From: an uncultured Anaerolineae bacterium
GTDB lineage: Bacteria > Chloroflexota > Anaerolineae > Aggregatilineales > Phototrophicaceae
Length of the DNA: 64,000 nt
NCBI GenBank assembly: GCA_934216615.1
Contig: CAKQCB010000010.1
Coordinates: 50,150 to 114,149, forward strand
Direction: 5' to 3'
The notes below the pieces were generated by a model that saw nothing but the letters and a program-made list of their open reading frames with translations, searched no databases and was not told the DNA's origin. Numbering within the stretch: position 1 is the stretch's first letter; each line of letters begins with the position of its first letter. The position numbers and the translations under genes were made by a program. Below, piece after piece: positions 28,769 to 36,928 of the stretch.

Positions 28769-29155
28769 ATGACATTTTCTCAATCCGAACTCGCTGTTCA
28801 GAATTTATTGTCGGCGCTCACCGACAGCATTCATAACGGGGAGCCTACCTATTCTCATTTATATGCGCAGTACGGGATTCAACAACCCGAATATTCTGCG
28901 TATGAACGGATCATCCAGCGGTTAAGCACAACACTGGTTCCCGTTAAACCGCAACGCCGTTATGTGGGTCGCCTCAAGCGCGACTTGATGGGCATGGAAA
29001 TGAACGTGATCACACGCATCCGTTTTTTGCCCGCCCGCGTACAAATTGCCGCCATCATCGCCGTGATCGCTGGAGCGCTCATCCTTCTGCGTAAACCCAT
29101 CAATTTAGTGGGACGCACGCAAGAATTGCTCTCCAATAACGTCTCACTCAACTAA
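28769..29155 (+). CDS. small single-span membrane protein, possible partner of the ECF sigma factor
   Basis: 128 residues. The N-terminal 65 are soluble and helical, followed by a basic stretch (PQRRYVGRLKRDL) and one hydrophobic helix at about 91-109 (VQIAAIIAVIAGALILL). The tail is short. It begins 12 bases after the sigma-factor stop, so the two are surely co-transcribed. A soluble domain plus one membrane span is the common layout of anti-sigma factors, but I see no zinc-binding ZAS motif (HxxxCxxC), so this role is only suggested by position. Confidence 0.7.
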   Translation: MTFSQSELAVQNLLSALTDSIHNGEPTYSHLYAQYGIQQPEYSAYERIIQRLSTTLVPVKPQRRYVGRLKRDLMGMEMNVITRIRFLPARVQIAAIIAVIAGALILLRKPINLVGRTQELLSNNVSLN

Positions 29156-29180
29156 AACCTACACAGATTGTTTACACTTT

Positions 29181-29222
29181 ATGGCACCAAGTTCTGGCAT
29201 AATGGCAGAAGATTGGTGCCAT
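29181..29222 (+). terminator. two-step hairpin between the ECF operon and the glycosyltransferase gene
   Basis: An outer perfect 10-bp stem (29181-29190 with 29213-29222) encloses an inner 5-bp stem (29192-29196 with 29206-29210). No T-run follows, and the next start codon is 15 bases downstream. It may end the ECF transcript weakly or may control the glycosyltransferase's translation. Confidence 0.5.
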
Positions 29223-29236
29223 GAGTGATAAACTGA

Positions 29237-30739
29237 ATGATTGTCAAACAGCCCCCGCCTTCTAAAATCACAAATATCTTCTTCATGATTAGTGTGATCC
29301 TCAGCGTCATCGCGCTGAGTGTCTATTTCTATATCTCGTTATCACGGATCAATTACCCCTACGAGCTGGAATGGATGGAAGGCGCATCGGTCGATACGGT
29401 GGCGCGCATCTTACGTGGTGATCTGCTCTACACCGCCCCAACTATTGACTACATCGCGCCCATTTATGGCCCCGCGTATTTTTATACCGGTGCGCTGTTC
29501 AGCGCCATTTTCGGGACGAACTTATTCGCCTTGCGGATGATCTCGTTTCTCTCCATCTTGGGTATCTTCGGCTTAATCTATCTTTGGGCAAGGCGCGAAC
29601 AGGTCCATAAGCCATTCGCATTTTTAGGTGTGGGACTTTTTGCTGCCTCTTACGGTGCGCTCGGTCACTGGTTTGACCTTGCGCGCGTGGATTCGATCTA
29701 TCTTTTATTTGTCCTGTTAGGGTCGTACTTCATCCGTTTTCATACCCAAACACGAGATTTACTGCTCAGCGCGGTCTTTTTTGCATTTGCCACCTTCATC
29801 AAAATCAACGCCGTGATGATCTTCGGCTTTTTATTCGCTTACGCCCTTTTAACTTACGGCAAAAAAACATGGATATGGGTGCTCAGCTTAGCGCTCATCG
29901 GCGCGGTGACGACAGGCATCTTCAGCTTGTTCTTCGGCGAATGGTTTTTGTACTGGGTGATGGCACGAAGCCAAGACGCCATCACAAGTGCGCTGGACTG
30001 GTCAATCTTCTGGATCGAGGACTTGCCTCGCCTTTGGCTTCTGCTGATCTTGTCGATTTTTGCCCTCTATCAGTTTATGCGAACGCGCAAGATCAAGCTG
30101 TTTCGTTTTTATATCTATTGGACATTAGGCATCTTTATTTCGGCATGGCTTTCGCGGATGCACTTTGGCGGTTATGTAAATGTGAATATGCCCGCTTACG
30201 CCGTCTTGTGCATCGTGGGCATGATGGGGTTGCAGCATCTCGTACAAAAAGCGAGTTCGTCTTCTAGTCAGTGGCAAAGATATATCCCCATCGGGTTAGG
30301 GCTTGTCGTTGCGTTGCAATTTATTTCGCTCAGCTATGATGTCGCAGAACAAATTCCGACGGAGGCAGACCGTCTTGCAGGTGACCATTTCATCCAGCAG
30401 TTGAGCGAAGTTGAAGGCACAGTCATGTTTTTTGCACATGGATATTACCCACAATTGGCGGGCGTTGACGGGGCAGAGTCTGGCTGGTTGATGAATATGG
30501 TCGATGGAGATCGTACAGGGGAACGCGGTTTATTCGATGAAAATGTACGCGAGGCGCTCGAACAACAGCGTTATGCCGTCATCATCACGGATAACGCGCC
30601 ATTCTTACATCAACATTATGAGGACACGCTCGAAACGTATTATGAACCTCAGCCTGTCGAAATCGAAGGTTATGATTTTGTGCCTGTCACAGGGATGCAA
30701 ACGCGCCCATTCCTCTGGTGGACACCACGTAATCGCTAG
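29237..30739 (+). CDS. GT-C fold membrane glycosyltransferase-like protein
   Basis: 500 residues with about ten hydrophobic helices, starting at residues 11-33, and a periplasmic C-terminal domain of about 130 residues. The first external loop has the acidic pair in YPYELEWMEGA (about 41-51), in the place where lipid-linked-sugar transferases of the PMT/ArnT type keep their catalytic acid. These enzymes take a sugar from a polyprenyl-phosphate carrier. The acceptor is unknown. It resembles the gene at 38718-40250 in architecture but is clearly not a close copy. Confidence 0.75.
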   Translation: MIVKQPPPSKITNIFFMISVILSVIALSVYFYISLSRINYPYELEWMEGASVDTVARILRGDLLYTAPTIDYIAPIYGPAYFYTGALFSAIFGTNLFALRMISFLSILGIFGLIYLWARREQVHKPFAFLGVGLFAASYGALGHWFDLARVDSIYLLFVLLGSYFIRFHTQTRDLLLSAVFFAFATFIKINAVMIFGFLFAYALLTYGKKTWIWVLSLALIGAVTTGIFSLFFGEWFLYWVMARSQDAITSALDWSIFWIEDLPRLWLLLILSIFALYQFMRTRKIKLFRFYIYWTLGIFISAWLSRMHFGGYVNVNMPAYAVLCIVGMMGLQHLVQKASSSSSQWQRYIPIGLGLVVALQFISLSYDVAEQIPTEADRLAGDHFIQQLSEVEGTVMFFAHGYYPQLAGVDGAESGWLMNMVDGDRTGERGLFDENVREALEQQRYAVIITDNAPFLHQHYEDTLETYYEPQPVEIEGYDFVPVTGMQTRPFLWWTPRNR

Positions 30740-30788
30740 GTTAAAAATATGAAATTTGCAAAATTGATCATATTTTTGTTATGATGTT

Positions 30789-30816
30789 AGAAGACGATCT
30801 GTGAGGATCATCTTCT
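30789..30816 (+). terminator. possible terminator after the glycosyltransferase gene
   Basis: Arms 30789-30799 and 30806-30816 pair over 11 bp with one C/A mismatch and a 6-nt loop; TAATTTAATA follows. It sits 50 bases past the glycosyltransferase stop and before the rpoB promoter. Confidence 0.45.
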
Positions 30817-30846
30817 GTAATTTAATACAAATCCACCCCCTCTATA

Positions 30847-30876
30847 TTGACAGCGTCATGCGCATTGCAGTATCAT
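30847..30876 (+). promoter_or_regulatory. promoter of rpoB
   Basis: TTGACA (30847-30852) and TATCAT (30871-30876) with an 18-base spacer. It implies a leader of about 150 bases before the rpoB TTG start at 31033. I see no ribosomal-protein binding structure in it with certainty. Confidence 0.65.
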
Positions 30877-31032
30877 ATTCGTTCGCGCGGATATAGACTT
30901 GCCTAATCATGGCACAAATACTATACCCAAATTGACTATCCAACACCATTCACCGATTGGGATATTTAAATTCCTATTCGGTCTTACGTTTTTTAGCCCC
31001 TTGTTCAGCCCCACGAGTCGAGGAGTCTTGCT

Positions 31033-34000
31033 TTGCCGCGATTAACGCATATCAAAAATTATGCCCGTACCAATGACATTCAGGAATTGCCCTCGCTGAT
31101 TGAAATTCAGCTCAATGCATTTCGTTGGTTTTTGGAAGATGGTTTAGCCGAACTGTTTGACGAAATCAGCCCTGTTGAAAGTTTTAACGGCAATTTGAAA
31201 TTGTATTTCCCCGGACACAGTAAAGAAGCTCAAGAATTAGGCCTTCGTTACTGGTTCGAAGAACCCAAATACAGCGAAGAAGTATGCTTGGAACGCGACA
31301 TGTCCTATGCCGCCCCCATGTATATTCGTGTGGGTTTGGTGAATAAAGAAGCGGGTAATGAAGTGGCAGTTTCAGACATCTTCTTAGGGGACTTCCCGAT
31401 GATGACTGAAAAAGGCACCTTCATTATTAATGGTACGGAACGTGTTGTCGTCAGCCAGTTGATCCGTTCACCGGGCGTCTACTTCCATGCAGATGAAGAC
31501 CGTACGACGGGTCGTAAACTATCCAACGCCAAGTTGATCCCTGATCGTGGCGCGTGGATGGAATTTGAAACCCGTAAGAGCGACTATCTGACGATCAAAT
31601 TCAACCGTAAACGCACCATCCCTGTGACCATTCTCTTGCGCGCGCTTGCCGCAGTAGATGACCACACGGGTGATTCCCCCATCCAAACAGGCAGTGATGA
31701 AGAATTGTTGGCATTGTACGCAGGTGTGGATACCAATCCCGACCACAGCTACATCACCAGCACCATCAAGAATGAACCCGTTTGGGAATTGAAGAAAGAA
31801 CAAACCATCGCACAAGCGGCATTGATCGAATTCTATCGCCGTATGCGCCCGGGCGATCCGCCAACATTGGATAATGCCCGTGAATATCTCGAAAGCCAAT
31901 TATTCGATCAACGTCGTTACGACCTTGAACGGGTGGGACGTTACAAACTGAACCAACGTTTACAGTTGGATTCGGTGATCCCCCGTACAGTTCGTACGGT
32001 CACCAAGCGCGACATCATCAAGCTGGTTGAACGTATGATCATGATTAATAACGAACAAGTCGGCCCAGATGATATCGATCATCTTGGAAACCGCCGTGTG
32101 AAAACAGTCGGGGAATTGATTCAGAACAAACTGCGTATCGGTCTGCGTCGCACGGAACGTGTGGTCAAAGAACGTATGTCCATTCGTGAATCTGAAAACT
32201 TATCCCCCATGCAGTTGGTCAACATCCGCCCCATTGTCGCGTCTATCCGCGAGTTCTTTGGGTCGTCCCAACTTTCGCAGTTCATGGAACAAACCAACCC
32301 GCTGGCTGAACTGACCCACAAACGCACGCTCTCCGCGTTAGGGCCGGGCGGTCTGCGCCGTGAACGTGCGGGCTTCGATGTGCGTGACGTTCACCACAGC
32401 CATTATGGTCGCATCTGCCCGATTGAAACCCCTGAAGGGCCGAACATCGGTTTGATTGGTCGTTTGGCAAGTTATGCCCGTGTCAATGAATATGGGTTCG
32501 TCGAAACCCCCTATCGTAAGGTGATTAAGTTCCTTGCGCCGGATTCTGAAGAAATTATCGGACGTACCATCCGTGAAGATATTCTCGACGCCAACGACAA
32601 CGTGATTGTTGAAGAAGGCACTGAAATTGATGCCAATGTCGTCAAACGCCTGACCAAGGCAGGCATCGAGCTTGTGCCGATCATCCCCTTTGTCAGTGAC
32701 GAGAGCTTCTACATGTCGGCAGACGAAGAAGACAATTATGTGATTGCGCAAGCGAACGCTCGTTTGAACAAAAAACATGAGTTTGTCAACGAACGTGTGT
32801 CTGCGCGTCACAACCAGAAATTCTTGCTCTTGCCTTCACGCCGTGTCGATTACATGGACGTCGCACCACGTCAAATTGTGGGGATTAGCGCCGCGTTGAT
32901 TCCGTTCCTTGAACATGACGATGCGAACCGCGCGCTCATGGGTTCGAACATGCAGCGCCAAGCTGTTCCCCTTCTCCAACCTGACGTGCCGATTGTCAGC
33001 ACGGGGATGGAAGGCCAAGCGGCTTATGACAGTGGTCAGGTTTTGTTGGCCGACGTCGATGGCGAAGTCACCAGCGTTCAAGGGGATCGTATCGTCATCC
33101 GCACCACCAACGGCGACGAACGGATTTACCGTCTGCGCAAATACAACCGTTCCAACCAATCGACCTGTGTCGATCAACGTCCCATCGTCCGTAAGGGTCA
33201 AACCGTCAATCGTGGCGAAGTGATCGCTGACAGTTCTTCAACTTACTTGGGGAACCTCGCGTTAGGTCACGACGTTTTGGGCGCCTTCCTCTCATGGGAT
33301 GGGGGTAACTATGAAGATGCGTTGCTCATCAGCGAAGACATGCTGCGCAACGACAAGTTCACCAGTATCCACATTGAAAAGCATGAAGTGGAAGCGCGGG
33401 ATACCAAACTTGGCCCCGAAGAAATCACCTACGATATTCCAAACGTCGGTGAAGATGCCTTGAAAGATTTGGATGAATTCGGGATTGTCCGCGTTGGTGC
33501 GGAAGTCAGCCCGAATGATATCTTGGTCGGTAAAATCACCCCTAAAGGTGAAAAAGAATTAAGCCCAGAAGAAAAATTACTGCGCGCGATCTTCGGTGAA
33601 AAAGCGCGTGAAGTGAAAGACTCCTCCTTACGCCTACCTCATGGTGAAAAAGGCAAAGTGGTGGACGTCAAGACCTTCACCCGTGACGAACACCCTGATC
33701 TGCCCGCGGGTGTCGAAAAACTCGTCCGCGTCGCTGTCGCTCAAAAGCGTAAGCTGACCGTTGGCGATAAGATGGCAGGCCGTCACGGGAACAAGGGCGT
33801 TATCTCCAAGATCGTTCCCATCGAAGATATGCCCTATCTCAAAGATGGTCGCGTCGTCGAAATCATCTTGAATCCGTTGGGTGTTCCGGGCCGTATGAAT
33901 ATCGGTCAGGTTCTTGAAATTCACCTCGGCTATGCCGCTGACCGTTTGGGTTTCCGCGCGATCACACCTGTATTTGATGGTGCGAAAGAAACAGAAATCC

Positions 34001-34959
34001 AAGCAGAAATGGCACGTGCATGGTTGATGGAACAAGCGTGGAAAGAAATCACAGCCCGCGCTTGGGAATGGATTCAACAATTTGAATACAGCGAAGATGA
34101 ATTAGAAGACGATAACGAAGTACGTCGTCTCTACATCCACAACTGGCTCAACGACAGCAGTTATGACCTTGACGAAGTCCTCTCTGACTTTGTGTTGTCA
34201 CGCCGTGCGGTCACTGCCGAATGGATTCGTGAACTCGGTCATGATCCTGAATCGATCCTGCTGTTCGATACCAGCGGTCTCACAATCCAAGAACGCGCAG
34301 CCCGCGACGAAAATGCACTACAACTCGCACTGCGCATGTGGATCACTTCTGTTGATCCTGAACTTGAGGTTCCAGCAGAATTGAGCCTCAAAGATTTAAT
34401 GCAATATGCAGACAAGGCCATGTTCCATACAGGGTTCCCCGTGCCGATTTATGGCAAGCAAACTTTGTATGATGGTCGTACCGGTGAACCCTTCGATCAA
34501 TCTGTCACAGTGGGTTTAATCCACATGCTGAAGTTGGCGCACTTGGTCGAAGATAAAGTTCACGCCCGTTCTACTGGGCCTTACAGCTTGGTCACCCAAC
34601 AACCGTTGGGCGGTAAAGCACAGTTCGGTGGTCAACGCTTCGGTGAAATGGAAGTGTGGGCGTTGGAAGCGTATGGTGCGGCGTATACCTTGCAAGAAAT
34701 GCTCACCGTCAAGTCCGATGATGTTCAAGGTCGTGTCAAGACCTACGAATCCATCATCAAGGGTGAACCGATTGAAGAACCCGGAATTCCAACATCGTTC
34801 CGCGTTCTCGTCAAAGAATTGCAAAGTTTAGGCTTGGCGGTTGAAGCTATCGGCGAAACAGGTGAAGTTGTTCGCTTCGGCAAAGAAGATGAAAAACAAC
34901 GTCAACCCAAAGCCCCTAGCACTGCCCTGCTCGACCTCGGCATGAGTGACGACCGCTAA
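31033..34959 (+). CDS. rpoB: RNA polymerase beta subunit
   Basis: 1308 residues, full length. It starts with a TTG at 31033, seven bases after AGGAG; the N-terminus [20 protein letters not shown] is typical. The rifampicin-region segment has [20 protein letters not shown] and [20 protein letters not shown]. Later blocks include [17 protein letters not shown] and, near the end, [20 protein letters not shown]. It has its own promoter and a strong terminator. The usual partner rpoC is not downstream and rplL is not upstream, which is unusual because the two big subunits are nearly always made from one transcript. Confidence 0.98.
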   Translation: MPRLTHIKNYARTNDIQELPSLIEIQLNAFRWFLEDGLAELFDEISPVESFNGNLKLYFPGHSKEAQELGLRYWFEEPKYSEEVCLERDMSYAAPMYIRVGLVNKEAGNEVAVSDIFLGDFPMMTEKGTFIINGTERVVVSQLIRSPGVYFHADEDRTTGRKLSNAKLIPDRGAWMEFETRKSDYLTIKFNRKRTIPVTILLRALAAVDDHTGDSPIQTGSDEELLALYAGVDTNPDHSYITSTIKNEPVWELKKEQTIAQAALIEFYRRMRPGDPPTLDNAREYLESQLFDQRRYDLERVGRYKLNQRLQLDSVIPRTVRTVTKRDIIKLVERMIMINNEQVGPDDIDHLGNRRVKTVGELIQNKLRIGLRRTERVVKERMSIRESENLSPMQLVNIRPIVASIREFFGSSQLSQFMEQTNPLAELTHKRTLSALGPGGLRRERAGFDVRDVHHSHYGRICPIETPEGPNIGLIGRLASYARVNEYGFVETPYRKVIKFLAPDSEEIIGRTIREDILDANDNVIVEEGTEIDANVVKRLTKAGIELVPIIPFVSDESFYMSADEEDNYVIAQANARLNKKHEFVNERVSARHNQKFLLLPSRRVDYMDVAPRQIVGISAALIPFLEHDDANRALMGSNMQRQAVPLLQPDVPIVSTGMEGQAAYDSGQVLLADVDGEVTSVQGDRIVIRTTNGDERIYRLRKYNRSNQSTCVDQRPIVRKGQTVNRGEVIADSSSTYLGNLALGHDVLGAFLSWDGGNYEDALLISEDMLRNDKFTSIHIEKHEVEARDTKLGPEEITYDIPNVGEDALKDLDEFGIVRVGAEVSPNDILVGKITPKGEKELSPEEKLLRAIFGEKAREVKDSSLRLPHGEKGKVVDVKTFTRDEHPDLPAGVEKLVRVAVAQKRKLTVGDKMAGRHGNKGVISKIVPIEDMPYLKDGRVVEIILNPLGVPGRMNIGQVLEIHLGYAADRLGFRAITPVFDGAKETEIQAEMARAWLMEQAWKEITARAWEWIQQFEYSEDELEDDNEVRRLYIHNWLNDSSYDLDEVLSDFVLSRRAVTAEWIRELGHDPESILLFDTSGLTIQERAARDENALQLALRMWITSVDPELEVPAELSLKDLMQYADKAMFHTGFPVPIYGKQTLYDGRTGEPFDQSVTVGLIHMLKLAHLVEDKVHARSTGPYSLVTQQPLGGKAQFGGQRFGEMEVWALEAYGAAYTLQEMLTVKSDDVQGRVKTYESIIKGEPIEEPGIPTSFRVLVKELQSLGLAVEAIGETGEVVRFGKEDEKQRQPKAPSTALLDLGMSDDR

Positions 34960-34979
34960 ATAGGTCAAATTTCCAATCA

Positions 34980-35012
34980 AAAAAGTGGCTGTCGAATAGA
35001 CAGCCACTTTTT
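34980..35012 (+). terminator. rpoB terminator
   Basis: A perfect 14-bp stem (34980-34993 with 34999-35012), a 5-nt loop, and a T-run continuing into TTATTTC: a textbook intrinsic terminator 20 bases past the rpoB stop codon. Confidence 0.93.
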
Positions 35013-35312
35013 ATTTCAGTACCTTTGAACCCTCTAAAATTACACTTTCATATCAAATTTCGATCAATTTCCGAAAAAACCTATATTTTGCGAAACTTTT
35101 TGGCATTTTGAACGTCTTATATAGTAGCAACACCATTCAAATAAACAGAACCTTCATTTTCGGACTTGTACCATCTTTGTGATCGATTCAAGAAAAGGTT
35201 GAATAACCGCATAATCACTGACTCAGCTCGCTTATAGATTAAAGGATAATGCCATGTGTGATCGTTCTCACACAGCCGATGTCATTTCATCTCTACAAGA
35301 AGATCGACATAA
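35013..35312. other. 300-bp gene-free stretch between two facing terminators
   Basis: Nothing is annotated with confidence here, although both flanking genes end and face inwards, so no promoter is needed. It is AT-rich, contains a TATAGT at about 35122, a second copy of the sequence TTGCGAAACTTTT (about 35089-35101) that also occurs, on the opposite strand, at the LysM gene's promoter, and the symmetrical site at 35255-35274. It could hold a small RNA or the short reading frame at 35254. Confidence 0.4.
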
Positions 35313-35376
35313 AAAAGGCGCTTTCTCTGACTCGAGAATGCGCCTTTTGATTTATGGACACAGCTTCAACCGCTAA
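35254..35376 (+). CDS. possible 40-residue small protein
   Basis: A short reading frame starts at an ATG eight bases after AAGGA and runs 40 codons to TAA, beginning MCDRSHTADVISSL. It contains the CRP-like palindrome in its first codons and the terminator of the opposite gene in its second half, and overlaps the last codon of the LysM gene. It has no recognisable domain. The ribosome-binding site is good, but chance is a real possibility. Confidence 0.25.
   Translation: MCDRSHTADVISSLQEDRHKKGAFSDSRMRLLIYGHSFNR
35255..35274. promoter_or_regulatory. CRP/FNR-family-like palindrome
   Basis: TGTGTGA - 6 bases - TCACACA is a perfect 7-bp inverted repeat that contains the Escherichia coli CRP core TGTGA-N6-TCACA exactly. 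Its place between two converging genes is strange for a promoter control site, so its function is open. Confidence 0.45.
35313..35348 (-). terminator. terminator of the LysM lipoprotein gene
   Basis: A 9-bp GC-containing stem (35313-35321 with 35340-35348) with an inner 5-bp stem; on the minus strand the second arm runs into TTTTTTATG. It lies 25 bases beyond the LysM stop codon. Confidence 0.82.
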
Positions 35377-36263
35377 GGCGAAGGAATGATCAGCAGTTGG
35401 CCGACATCGAGACTGTTCGGGTTAGCAAGGTTATTTGCCGAAACAATCGCCTCAATCGTCACCCCAAATTGTAACGAGATGGTATAAAGCGAATCCCCTG
35501 ATTGAACGGTATAGGTTGAAGTTGACCCCGTTGCGCCCCCTGCAGCATTGGTAGGCGGTACGCTCGTCGGCGGGGCAACCTGCGCGCCTGTTTCGCTTTC
35601 ACAAGGCAAGTTCAGTTGTTGTGCGATCTGTAATACAGGCGGGTCGCCCACCAAGTCAGGGTTTGCGGCCAGCAGTTCTTCCAATGTAAAGCCATTGGCA
35701 ATCGCAATTGCATACAAGCTGTCGCCCGATTGTACGACATAAATACAATCGTTCGCTTCAGTTCCGGGTAACGATGTCGGCGTCACCAAACCGGACGGCG
35801 TCGCGGTTCGTGCGCCCACCACAACCGGTGTCGAAGTGGGGTCAGGCGTAATCGGCCCGATGGGGCTATTCGGCGTAATGAACCGAGGCGCTTGGGTCAC
35901 ATTCGCAAACGTCGCTTGGATCGAGGTTTGTGTTGGCAATTGAACATCCGGCGCTAACACCGTCACCGCAAGACCGTTGGCAATCGTGGGTTCAACCCCA
36001 CTCACAAGGTCAGTCACCTGGGGCAAAATCGTGCTTGCGAGCGTCGCCAAATCTTGAACTGTTTCGGTCACCACAAGCAGTTCATCCGTCGCCAAGGACG
36101 AAACATCCAACGTGGGTGAAAGGTCACTTTCAACAGCCACCGTTGGCGAAACACTGGTTTCACTGACAGAGCGGAAACACCCCCCTGCAGAAACCATCAC
36201 CACAACCCCTAACATCAAACCCATGATGCGAGATTGAAAAGAAGATTTAGCGTAATTGATCAA
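35373..36263 (-). CDS. lipoprotein with two C-terminal LysM domains
   Basis: 296 residues. The N-terminus is a lipoprotein signal with the lipobox SAGGC. About 140 residues rich in Thr, Val, Pro and Ser follow as a spacer. Two LysM domains close the protein, YVVQSGDSLYAIAIANGFT and YTVQSGDSLYTISLQFGVT, each near 45 residues; they bind the glycan backbone of peptidoglycan. I place the start at the TTG at 36263, five bases after AGGAGG; the frame is open 18 bases further up without such a site. It is probably anchored to the membrane and clamped to the wall. Confidence 0.9.
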   Translation of the reverse strand: MINYAKSSFQSRIMGLMLGVVVMVSAGGCFRSVSETSVSPTVAVESDLSPTLDVSSLATDELLVVTETVQDLATLASTILPQVTDLVSGVEPTIANGLAVTVLAPDVQLPTQTSIQATFANVTQAPRFITPNSPIGPITPDPTSTPVVVGARTATPSGLVTPTSLPGTEANDCIYVVQSGDSLYAIAIANGFTLEELLAANPDLVGDPPVLQIAQQLNLPCESETGAQVAPPTSVPPTNAAGGATGSTSTYTVQSGDSLYTISLQFGVTIEAIVSANNLANPNSLDVGQLLIIPSP

Positions 36264-36289
36264 CGATGCCTCCTCTACCAAGAGTTATC

Positions 36290-36318
36290 AGAATACAATG
36301 TCCCCAAAAGTTTCGCAA
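36290..36318 (-). promoter_or_regulatory. promoter of the LysM lipoprotein gene
   Basis: On the minus strand TTGCGA (36313-36318), 17-base spacer, TATTCT (36290-36295), ending about 27 bases upstream of the TTG start at 36263. Confidence 0.6.
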
Positions 36319-36435
36319 CGTGCGAGTTATTTCTAATGACACAACCGCTTCTAATGCAATAGCACCATTAGGGGAACAAGTAAATGTATATGTTCACAAC
36401 AATTGAAGTATGATTAACATGGAGAAATTCCGAGT

Positions 36436-36894
36436 TTGATTTTATCATTGAGCATCTTCAGTTGTATGAATGTTTATGCGGGAAAGGCTTTTAAAGAAGT
36501 GGCTTTAGAGAAGAAACGTGTACTCATCGTTGACGACGATGTTGATTTACTCCAATTGATGACTGTTCTCCTCAGCCGTATCAATGTTGCGCCTATTGCG
36601 GTCGAAACAGCCTCAAGAGCAGCTGAAGTCCTTAAACAACAACCTTTGCCCGACCTCGTCATCCTTGACTTGATGCTGCCGGATGTCAGCGGGATCGATT
36701 TCCTAAAACAAATGCGCATTCGCAAAACCTTTGATGAGCTTCCGGTCCTCGTCCTCTCTGCCTTAGTAGACCCTGATCATATCCGTGAAGCGCTCAATGC
36801 GGGGGCAGATCGTTACCTCACAAAACCGTACATCGCCAACAACTTAATCACAGTAGTACAGGAAATTCTACGTACTGGGCGAAAAACTGCTTAA
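36436..36894 (+). CDS. single-domain response regulator
   Basis: A CheY-like receiver domain and nothing more. The acidic pocket is IVDDDVD (about 31-37), the phosphorylated Asp is 78 in VILDLMLPD, the switch Ser/Thr is in VLVLSAL and the Lys is 130 in LTKPY. There is no output domain, so it must act by protein contact or be one step of a phosphorelay; no histidine kinase lies nearby. The start is uncertain: TTG at 36436 (GGAGA 11 bases up), ATG at 36466 or GTG at 36501 would all leave the domain intact. Confidence 0.88.
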   Translation: MILSLSIFSCMNVYAGKAFKEVALEKKRVLIVDDDVDLLQLMTVLLSRINVAPIAVETASRAAEVLKQQPLPDLVILDLMLPDVSGIDFLKQMRIRKTFDELPVLVLSALVDPDHIREALNAGADRYLTKPYIANNLITVVQEILRTGRKTA

Positions 36895-36928
36895 CACCTG
36901 AACCGCTTATCAAACCTTAAAGACAGTC

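Noticed and set aside
32338..32811. A 157-codon open frame on the minus strand inside rpoB
   Set aside because: It lies opposite a highly conserved part of rpoB and is a by-product of its codon usage.
35041..35130. A promoter facing right in the gap behind rpoB (TTGCGA or TTGGCA with TATAGT)
   Set aside because: Spacings of the candidate boxes are wrong (about 28 and 14 bases), so I mention the boxes but do not call a promoter.
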